Assembly: GCA_017880705.1 (NCBI GenBank)
Contig: JADGRS010000171.1
Coordinates: 1 to 6,809, forward strand
Source of the DNA: Burkholderiales bacterium
GTDB taxonomy: Bacteria > Pseudomonadota > Gammaproteobacteria > Burkholderiales > Usitatibacteraceae
DNA: 6,809 nucleotides
Direction: 5' to 3'
The notes under the pieces are model-generated. The model made no database searches. It was not told where the DNA came from and was given only the letters and a program-made list of their open reading frames with translations. The stretch's first letter is position 1; each line of letters begins with the position of its first letter. Shown one piece after another: positions 1-5,072 of the stretch. A program made the translations under genes and the position numbers.

Positions 1-31
1 CGCGTGATTACCGCTGTAACCCCCGGATTCT

Positions 32-60
32 TTGGAAGTTCACTGACGCTCGACTAAAAT
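32..60 (+). promoter_or_regulatory. Candidate sigma70-type promoter for the TonB-C-domain gene
   Basis: The -35 element TTGGAA (32-37) matches 4 of 6 bases of TTGACA. The -10 element TAAAAT (55-60) matches 5 of 6 of TATAAT. The spacer is 17 nt, the optimum. A transcript would start near 67 and give a leader of about 37 nt before the chosen ATG at 104. An in-frame ATG at 59 overlaps the -10 box, which argues against that start. This is pattern matching only; a second promoter upstream of the window is possible. Confidence 0.5.
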
Positions 61-103
61 GCGCCGGTCGAATGCCCACAACATGAATCACGGAGACGAG
101 TCC

Positions 104-439
104 ATGCCGTTCAACAATTCGCGCCGCAGCTGGGTGCCTGCCGGAGCCCTCCTGGCCTGGGCGCTTTCATCGGGTGCGCACGCCGCCGGCGAAATCATGC
201 CGGTATCGCGCATCGAGCCCGAATTCCCCCGCGAGGCGATCATCGCGGGAGCCGACAAAGGCCGGGTGAAGGCCCGCATGACCGTCGACGCGACCAGGGA
301 AGTCACTCGCGTGGAGATTCTCGATGTGACGCCGCGCCGCCTCTTCGAGCGCGTCGTGATCAAGACGCTTTCGCGATGGAAGTTCGCGCCCGGCAGCGAC
401 GGGCGCTTGATGGAAATCGAAATCGACTTCCATCGCTGA
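104..439 (+). CDS. Small exported TonB C-terminal-domain protein
   Basis: This encodes a 111-residue protein. Residues 1-27 form a signal peptide: basic N-region with R7 R8, a hydrophobic core (residues 11-21), and a likely signal peptidase site after AHA (25-27). The rest resembles the TonB C-terminal fold: EPEFPREA near the start, a G-R-V-K strand, a T-V-D turn, then LFERVVIKTLSRWKFAPG with the family's conserved W and P. Unlike true TonB it has no Pro-rich spacer, so it is probably a free periplasmic or outer-membrane-associated domain protein rather than an ExbB/D-coupled energy transducer. The start at 104 is chosen because GGAG at 92-95 lies 8 nt upstream. In-frame ATGs at 59 and 83 lack such a site, and 59 overlaps the -10 box. 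The gene is separated from the chemotaxis genes by a possible terminator, and its role is unknown. Confidence 0.75.
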   Translation: MPFNNSRRSWVPAGALLAWALSSGAHAAGEIMPVSRIEPEFPREAIIAGADKGRVKARMTVDATREVTRVEILDVTPRRLFERVVIKTLSRWKFAPGSDGRLMEIEIDFHR

Positions 440-480
440 GGCAAGGATTACATGGGTAACCGCGGGGGCGTCCCGAATGT

Positions 481-514
481 GAAGCGCGACATAGGTCGAT
501 CGCTTCATATTTGT
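481..514 (+). terminator. Possible weak intrinsic terminator after the TonB-C-domain gene
   Basis: GAAGCG (481-486) can pair with CGCTTC (501-506), and CGAC (487-490) with GTCG (495-498), around an ATAG loop. This gives a stem of about 10 bp with a 2-nt bulge at 499-500. The stem begins 42 nt after the stop codon and is followed by ATATTTGT, which is T-rich but not a clean U tract. It may end the upstream transcript, or it may be a regulatory hairpin ahead of the Cache remnant. The rest of 440-534 shows nothing I can name. Confidence 0.35.
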
Positions 515-534
515 GACACTGCTCGCGCTACTCG

Positions 535-723
535 ATGGAAGGAGAAGGCGACGGCAAGTACTTCGTCAAGGAGCGCGTCGAGATGATGTCCAAGGGGCCC
601 GAAGCGAAGGGCTGGCAGGAGTACAAGTTCATGAATCCGGTCACGCGCCAGACCGAGCCGAAGTCGATGTACCTGCAGCGCTACGAGGACCTGATCGTCG
701 GCTGCGGAATCTACAAGAACTAG
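535..723 (+). pseudogene. C-terminal remnant of a Cache-domain sensor protein
   Basis: The 62-codon frame gives DGKYFVKE, then a [18 protein letters not shown] stretch, then [17 protein letters not shown] before TAG. This is the usual end of small exported single-Cache proteins, which bind small ligands in the periplasm and often sit near MCP genes. Complete family members are around 150 residues with a signal peptide, the helical N-terminal half and the first Cache strands. All of that is missing. An in-frame TGA at 514 blocks extension, and I see no Shine-Dalgarno before the ATG at 535. A GTG at 513 in another frame begins M-T-L-L-A-L-L, which looks like the start of a signal peptide; an out-of-frame internal deletion could have joined the two ends, but that is inference. 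The natural C-terminus is intact, so decay or deletion at the 5' side is most likely. A short expressed peptide cannot be excluded. Confidence 0.6.
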
Positions 724-732
724 GAGAAATAG

Positions 733-773
733 CCTGCGGAGGGCGGCCCGCAGGGGCCTGGCCCCCCGGGAGA
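733..773 (+). promoter_or_regulatory. Two overlapping hairpins and ribosome binding site before the MCP gene
   Basis: CCTGCGG (733-739) pairs with CCGCAGG (748-754) over an 8-nt loop. A second inverted repeat, GGGGCC (753-758) with GGCCCC (760-765), shares bases 753-754, so the two stems are partly exclusive. Directly after lies GGGAGA (768-773), a strong Shine-Dalgarno 6 nt before ATG 780. There is no T tract, so a terminator is unlikely. The structure could modulate access to the ribosome site, but G+C-rich DNA makes such stems common. I found no convincing sigma70, sigma28 or sigma54 promoter in 440-779. Confidence 0.25.
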
Positions 774-779
774 CCGCCG

Positions 780-2480
780 ATGTTGCTACGCAAGCTCAAG
801 ATCGGGACCCGCCTCGCGCTGGCGTTCGGCGCGATCCTCGCGATCATGATGGCCATCTCGTTGGGCGGCACCTGGCTCGGAAAGAAGAGCCGCGACGACC
901 TCGCGATCGTGCACGATGCCGCAGGCAACAAGCTGAATCTCGCCGCCGAGATGAAGGCGCTCGCCCTCGAGCAGTCGGCGGTGATGCGCAACATCGGGCT
1001 GCACAGCGACATCAAGGCGATGCAGATCGACGAGGACCGCGCCCGGCAGCTTGGGAAGGCCTACGACGATGCGCGCGAGAAGATGTCGCGCATGTCGCTG
1101 TCGTCGCAAGAGCAGGAGATCATCGCGACCCTCAGCAAGACGGACAAGGAGCTCGAGCAGCCTTTCCAGCAGGCGCTCGGGCTGTCCACCAGCTTCCGCA
1201 ACGAGGAAGCGGCGAAGGTCCTCATGAACGAAGTCGATCCGCACGTGCAGAAGACGCTCTCCGAGCTGAACCGCCTGATCGACATCCAGAGGAAGTCGAG
1301 CGACGACGCGACGCGCAGCGCCATGGTGAGCGGCGATCGCCTGGCCGCGAGCGTCTACGTCGTGGACGTGGTGGTGCTCCTCCTCGCGGTGCTGGTCGCA
1401 TGGGCCATCACACGCAGCATTACCGGGCCGCTGCGCGAATCGGTCGCCGTCGCCAGGCGCGTCGCCTCCGGCGATCTCACCTCGCGCATCCAGTCCGAAG
1501 GCAGCGACGAGGCGGCGGAGCTTCTCTCCGCCCTTCGCGAGATGAACGACGGCCTGGGCCGCATGGTCACGCAGATCCGCACCGGGGCCGAGTCGATCGC
1601 CGTCGGGGCGGGGCAGGTCGCCGCCGGCAACCAGCAGCTTTCCAGCCGCACCGAGGAGCACGCGAGCTCGCTCGAGGAGACCGCGTCCACGCTCGAGGAA
1701 TTCACCACCACGGTCCGGCAGAATGCCGATCACGCGAAGCAGGCGAGCAACCTCGCGGGCAGCGCCTCGGCCACCGCCCAGAAAGGCGGCGAGGTGGTGA
1801 GCAAGGTCGTCACCACCTTCCACGAGGTCGCCGATTCGTCGAAGCGCATCACCGACATCATCGGCGTGATCGACGGCATCTCGTTCCAGACCAACATCCT
1901 CGCGCTGAACGCCGCCGTCGAGGCGGCGCGCGCCGGCGAGCAGGGCCGCGGATTCGCGGTGGTCGCCTCCGAAGTGCGCAGCCTCGCGCAGCGCTCGGCG
2001 GAGTCGGCGAAGGAGATTCGCGGCCTGATCGAAAGTTCCGTCGGCCGCGTGGAAGCGGGCGCGCGCCTCGTCGAGCAGGCGGGCAAGACGATGGACGAGC
2101 TGGTCGCATCGGTGAAGAAGGTCGCCGAGATCATGACCGAGATCGCCGCCGCGAGCCACGAGCAGAGCTCGGGCGTCGAGCAGATCAACAAGGCCATCAC
2201 GCAGATGGACACCGTGGTGCAGATGAACGCTTCCCTCGTGGAAGAGGCGACGGCCGCGGCGACCAGCATGGCGAGCCAGGCGAACGGCCTTGCCCGCGCG
2301 GTGGCGCAGTTCCGCATCGAGGAGGGCGGCGGCGCAGTCGCGGAGGCTGCCTCGATGCCCGGCGCCCAGCAACTGCAGCGCCACGAGCCGGCGCAAAGGC
2401 GCCCCGCCGCCGTGGCCGAGCGCCGGGAGCCGGCCCTGACCGGCGCCGGTGCCGGCGAGGAAGACTGGAAGGAATTCTAG
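780..2480 (+). CDS. Methyl-accepting chemotaxis protein, 4HB sensor, HAMP, Tsr-like signalling domain
   Basis: This 566-residue inner-membrane chemoreceptor controls CheA through CheW. TM1 is about residues 11-33 and the periplasmic helical four-helix-bundle (4HB_MCP type) sensor about 34-191. TM2 is about 192-211, HAMP about 212-264, and the coiled-coil signalling domain about 270-513. The hairpin tip is unmistakable: [20 protein letters not shown] (366-385) followed by [15 protein letters not shown]. From memory the domain aligns to E. coli Tsr without gaps, which fits the 36-heptad class. Glutamate pairs 292/293, 299/300 and 306/307, spaced by 7, plus 488/489 on the return helix, match the methylation-site layout. 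An Ala/Pro/Arg-rich tether of about 48 residues ends in DWKEF, resembling the NWETF pentapeptide that tethers CheR and CheB. The start at 780 has GGGAGA 6 nt upstream. The frame is open back to 513, but that extension is not receptor-like. The ligand cannot be predicted. Confidence 0.97.
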   Translation: MLLRKLKIGTRLALAFGAILAIMMAISLGGTWLGKKSRDDLAIVHDAAGNKLNLAAEMKALALEQSAVMRNIGLHSDIKAMQIDEDRARQLGKAYDDAREKMSRMSLSSQEQEIIATLSKTDKELEQPFQQALGLSTSFRNEEAAKVLMNEVDPHVQKTLSELNRLIDIQRKSSDDATRSAMVSGDRLAASVYVVDVVVLLLAVLVAWAITRSITGPLRESVAVARRVASGDLTSRIQSEGSDEAAELLSALREMNDGLGRMVTQIRTGAESIAVGAGQVAAGNQQLSSRTEEHASSLEETASTLEEFTTTVRQNADHAKQASNLAGSASATAQKGGEVVSKVVTTFHEVADSSKRITDIIGVIDGISFQTNILALNAAVEAARAGEQGRGFAVVASEVRSLAQRSAESAKEIRGLIESSVGRVEAGARLVEQAGKTMDELVASVKKVAEIMTEIAAASHEQSSGVEQINKAITQMDTVVQMNASLVEEATAAATSMASQANGLARAVAQFRIEEGGGAVAEAASMPGAQQLQRHEPAQRRPAAVAERREPALTGAGAGEEDWKEF

Positions 2481-2495
2481 AAAGGACCGATGCAC

Positions 2496-3332
2496 ATGCC
2501 TCTGATCGCAATGACCCGTGAGATGGGCTCGCTCGGCAAGGACGTCGCCGCGGGCGTGGCGGCGCGCGCCGGCAAGCGCGTCGTCTATCACGAGATCATC
2601 GAACCCATCGCCAACAAGATGCGGCTGCGCAAGAGTCATGTCGAGCGCTTCCTTGACGGGAAGTCGGGAATCTGGGAGCGGCTCACCACCGACCGGACGA
2701 GCGTGTCGATCTTCACCGCCGACGAGACCTTCAAGTTCCTGCGCGACGGGTCGACCTGCGTGACCCGCGGCTGGGGCGCGGTCCACCTGCTTCGCAACAT
2801 TCCCCACGTCATCCGCGTGCGCGTTTGCGCGCCGCTCGAGACGCGCGTCACGCGCATGATGCAGCGCCTGGCCACCGACAACCGCGCGACCGTCGAGAAC
2901 GAGATCCAGCTGAGCGAGGAGGCCCACACGGCGATCACCAAGCGCCATTTCGGGGTGAACTGGCGCGAGCCGGAGCTCTACGACCTGGTGCTCAGCACCG
3001 AGCGCCTCAGCATTGAAGAATGCGTCGACGAGATCGAGGGCATGATGCGCAGAAAGAACTTTCGGGAAACACCCGAATCGGTGCGTATGGTGGACAATCT
3101 GTCCGCGGAGCGGAGCGTGCGTTCGGCGCTGCGCCGCGACGAGCGCACCAAGGCAACGGACTTCACCGTGCACTGCGACGGCGGCGCGGCGACGCTCGCG
3201 GGCGTGGTGGATACCCAGGATGAGGCGATGGCCGCAGGCGCAGTGGCCGCGGGCGTGGAGAGTGCGATGAAAGTCGACAACCAATTGAAGGCCGCGTCGT
3301 CCGCGGGCTCGCGATTCCGGCGCGAGGGGTAG
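2496..3332 (+). CDS. Cytidylate-kinase-like P-loop protein with C-terminal BON domain
   Basis: The protein is 278 residues from the second of two ATGs. AAAGGA at 2481-2486 is 9 nt from ATG 2496 but only 3 nt from ATG 2490, so 2496 is preferred, not proven. Residues 1-200 resemble the cytidylate kinase-like family (Cytidylate_kin2), not housekeeping Cmk. TREMGSLGKDVA (7-18) is a P-loop-like motif retaining K15. VTRGWGAVHLLRNIPHVIRV, followed by the CAPLETRV stretch, and later RHFGVNWREPELYDLVLSTE match the family's core and C-terminal signature. Residues about 204-266 form a BON domain, with an amphipathic helix, the V-H-C-D-G-G strand turn, a TLAGVVDT strand, then V-D-N-Q-L. BON is usually found in periplasmic or membrane-associated proteins, yet no signal peptide or membrane segment is visible, so this one should be cytoplasmic. 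Substrate and activity are unknown. It lies 15 nt after the MCP gene, and its stop overlaps the FHA gene start. Confidence 0.85.
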   Translation: MPLIAMTREMGSLGKDVAAGVAARAGKRVVYHEIIEPIANKMRLRKSHVERFLDGKSGIWERLTTDRTSVSIFTADETFKFLRDGSTCVTRGWGAVHLLRNIPHVIRVRVCAPLETRVTRMMQRLATDNRATVENEIQLSEEAHTAITKRHFGVNWREPELYDLVLSTERLSIEECVDEIEGMMRRKNFRETPESVRMVDNLSAERSVRSALRRDERTKATDFTVHCDGGAATLAGVVDTQDEAMAAGAVAAGVESAMKVDNQLKAASSAGSRFRREG

Positions 3333-4108
3333 TGGGCGCGAGGATCGTGGTCAGCCTGGAGGGTGCGATCGTCGCGGAGGTCGAGCTCGAGAAGGCGGTG
3401 ACCGTCGTGGGGCGCCACCCGGCGTGCGACATCTGGATCGACCACCCGGCGGTCTCGGGACGGCACATGCTGTTCAGGCAGGCGAATCACACGGTCTACA
3501 TCGAGGACCTCGCGAGCACCAACGGCACGAAGGTGAACGGCATTGCGACGAGCCACCAGGTGGTGCACCACCTGGATCTCATCGAGGTGGGAAAGCACAA
3601 GCTGCACTTCTTCGACGACACCCTTCTCACCGGCGCGGTCGGGGATCTCGAGAAGACGGTGCACACCGATTTCGAGCGGACGATGCTCGCGTCCCACCTG
3701 CCGAGCCCCGCGCCCGCCCCGGAGGCGGCGCGGCCCGTGAAGGAGGACCTGTCGCGCACCATGGCGATTCCGCGGGACCCGGCGCTACGCGCGGGCGCTT
3801 CGCACGAGGCGGTGCGCACCCGCGAGGAGGCGCCCGCGAAGGAGATGCTCGCGCTGCGGGTGGTCGCCGGAGCGCGTGCGGGCGATGTGATCGCGCTGGA
3901 CCAGGCCAACACGATGCTGGGGGCCGCGGGGACGGATACCGCGCTCGTGGTGAAGCGCGGCGACGGATTCTTCATAGCGCGCTTCGGTGGGGGCAACGCG
4001 CCGCGCCTGAACGGGCGCGACTTGCCTCCCGGAGCGCACGCGATCGCGCCCCGGGACGTCGTCGATGTGGGAGCATCGCGGTACGAGGTCATTGGGTTAG
4101 GCCGGTAA
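3332..4108 (+). CDS. FHA-domain protein with a second degenerate FHA-like domain
   Basis: The protein is 258 residues with GTG start. The GTG overlaps the previous TAG by one base (TAGTG), with GAGGGG at 3324-3329 only 2 nt upstream, so translational coupling is likely. A GTG at 3347 would cut into the first beta strand. Residues about 4-95 are a canonical FHA domain with the phosphothreonine-binding residues G27 R28, S42 and H45 in VSGRH, and STNGT (62-66) followed by VNG. A linker of about 80 residues holds three similar threonine motifs (T109, T117, T143). Residues about 172-256 look like a second FHA-type sandwich: L-R-V-V-A-G near its start, an LNG turn and the final D-V-V-D-V-G strand. 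It has GAAG where GR should be and no SxxH, so it probably does not read phosphothreonine. Cytoplasmic. FHA proteins act as adaptors reading Ser/Thr phosphorylation, but no Ser/Thr kinase gene is in the window, so its partner is unknown. Confidence 0.9.
   Translation: MGARIVVSLEGAIVAEVELEKAVTVVGRHPACDIWIDHPAVSGRHMLFRQANHTVYIEDLASTNGTKVNGIATSHQVVHHLDLIEVGKHKLHFFDDTLLTGAVGDLEKTVHTDFERTMLASHLPSPAPAPEAARPVKEDLSRTMAIPRDPALRAGASHEAVRTREEAPAKEMLALRVVAGARAGDVIALDQANTMLGAAGTDTALVVKRGDGFFIARFGGGNAPRLNGRDLPPGAHAIAPRDVVDVGASRYEVIGLGR
3556..3575. repeat. 20-bp perfect palindrome inside the FHA gene
   Basis: CCAGGTGGTG is followed immediately by its exact reverse complement CACCACCTGG, with no spacer. It encodes part of the HQVVHHL segment after the FHA VNG turn. 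It could form a cruciform or mRNA hairpin or bind a dimeric regulator. It may equally be a coincidence of His (CAC) and Val (GTG) codons. Confidence 0.5.
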
Positions 4109-4145
4109 GCGCGCAAATGGGCGCCGGCAAACAGGGAGTTTGGCG

Positions 4146-4682
4146 ATGAATCGAGCGGGAAACGGGTCACCGGAGGCGAAGGACGCGGAGCAGGCCGCCG
4201 ACCTTCTGGTCACGGTGGCCTCGACGTTGAACGAGCGCCTGGCGCTCACCGCGGACGAGCTCGCTCGCAGCCAGACGATGCTGCGCGAAGCCTCCAACGA
4301 GCTCATGACGGCGTTTCGCGGCGCCGCGGACCGCATCGTGGCCGCGCAACGCGAGGACCTCGACACCGCGGGCGGCAAGGCCGACGAGTACGGCGTGGTC
4401 CTCGACCACCTCTACCGCGCGGTGCAGCACCTGCAGTCCCACGATCTCGTGAACCAGCTGATCGACGCGCAGAAGATGCGCGTGGACAAGATGCGCGAGA
4501 AGCTCGGCGAGGCGATCTCGCTCGCCACTCCGCCGGTGAGGGACCCGGGGGGGACCGAGCAATGGATCGAACGCTCGCGCGCGATGCTCGACTGCATCGT
4601 CGCGGGCATCCAGCAGATCGACGACGACGCCAAGGGCGCGCGCACCGACAAGCGCAGCGCCGGCAGCGTCGACCTTTTCTAG
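4146..4682 (+). CDS. Small helical protein with CheZ-like DxxxQ motif, probable CheY-P phosphatase
   Basis: The protein is 178 residues, highly charged, with no signal peptide or membrane segment, and appears almost all alpha-helical. The centre reads LQSHDLVNQLIDAQKM, placing D100 and Q104 in the D-x-x-x-Q spacing of E. coli CheZ (D143/Q147, context QDLTGQ), whose Gln positions water to hydrolyse CheY-P. Flanking sequence is a long helix with heptad-like hydrophobics, as in the CheZ hairpin. The C-terminus is a flexible stretch ending S-V-D-L-F, loosely like the CheZ tail that docks on CheY and also ends in F. Overall identity to classical CheZ is too low for me to give the symbol. The start is ATG 4146 because GGGAG (4134-4138) lies 7 nt upstream; a TTG at 4140 is too close. 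It lies 15 nt before cheY. It could instead be a scaffold or a phosphatase for a different receiver. Confidence 0.7.
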   Translation: MNRAGNGSPEAKDAEQAADLLVTVASTLNERLALTADELARSQTMLREASNELMTAFRGAADRIVAAQREDLDTAGGKADEYGVVLDHLYRAVQHLQSHDLVNQLIDAQKMRVDKMREKLGEAISLATPPVRDPGGTEQWIERSRAMLDCIVAGIQQIDDDAKGARTDKRSAGSVDLF

Positions 4683-4697
4683 AAGACGGGCGGCAAA

Positions 4698-5060
4698 ATG
4701 AAGACGATTCTGGCAGTGGACGACTCCGCGACGATGCGGGAGATGGTCGCGTTCGTCCTGGAAAGCGCGGGCTACCGCGTGATCGAGGCCGAGGATGGCG
4801 CGCAGGGGCTCGACCGCGCCACCAGCACCTCGTGCGACCTGGTGATCACCGACCAGAACATGCCGAACATGGACGGGCTCACGCTCGTGAGGAGCTTGCG
4901 CGAGCTGCGCGACTACAAGAGCGTGCCGATCCTGCTGCTCACCACCGAGTCCTCCGACAGCATGAAAGCCCAGGGCCGCGCCGCGGGGGCGACCGGCTGG
5001 CTGGTGAAGCCCTTCGACCCCGCGACTCTTCTCGAGGTCGTGCAGAAAGTCCTGCGCTAG
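4698..5060 (+). CDS. cheY: CheY chemotaxis response regulator
   Basis: This is a stand-alone receiver domain of 120 residues, the usual CheY length, with no output domain. The active site is complete: acid pair D8 D9, phospho-acceptor D52 in DQNMP, switch T82 in LLLTTE, and K104 in VKPF. The D52-T82-K104 spacing (30 and 22 residues) equals that of E. coli CheY. The switch aromatic equivalent to Y106 is W101 (GWLVKPF). CheA should phosphorylate D52. The output would be the flagellar motor switch, or a pilus or other target if this is not the motility cluster; the window cannot decide. No strong Shine-Dalgarno is seen before ATG 4698, so translation may rely on coupling to the gene ending 15 nt upstream. 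The cheA start follows 12 nt after the stop. Confidence 0.96.
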   Translation: MKTILAVDDSATMREMVAFVLESAGYRVIEAEDGAQGLDRATSTSCDLVITDQNMPNMDGLTLVRSLRELRDYKSVPILLLTTESSDSMKAQGRAAGATGWLVKPFDPATLLEVVQKVLR

Positions 5061-5072
5061 CAGCCGCGCCCC

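Noticed and set aside
59..103. Earlier ATGs at 59 and 83 for the TonB-C-domain protein
   Set aside because: 59 overlaps the candidate -10 box, neither has a good ribosome site, and the signal peptide starts naturally at 104.
513..779. N-terminal extension of the MCP frame back to GTG 513, giving 655 residues
   Set aside because: The extension is Arg-rich and unlike any receptor, lies over the Cache remnant in another frame, and ATG 780 has a strong ribosome site followed directly by TM1.
440..779. FliA (sigma28) or sigma54 promoter for the chemotaxis genes
   Set aside because: No match to either consensus with acceptable spacing was found by eye; the operon promoter remains unidentified.
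2496..3100. Housekeeping cytidylate kinase (cmk)
   Set aside because: P-loop and core motifs fit the cytidylate kinase-like family instead, and the BON fusion and chemotaxis context do not fit cmk.
786..3284. Very long open frame on the minus strand
   Set aside because: It is a mirror of high-G+C codon bias opposite the MCP and kinase-like genes; composition is His/Arg/Asp-rich with no recognisable domain.
4109..4145. Terminator or promoter in the 37-nt gap before the DxxxQ gene
   Set aside because: No stable stem with T tract and no -10/-35 pair; only the Shine-Dalgarno GGGAG is clear.
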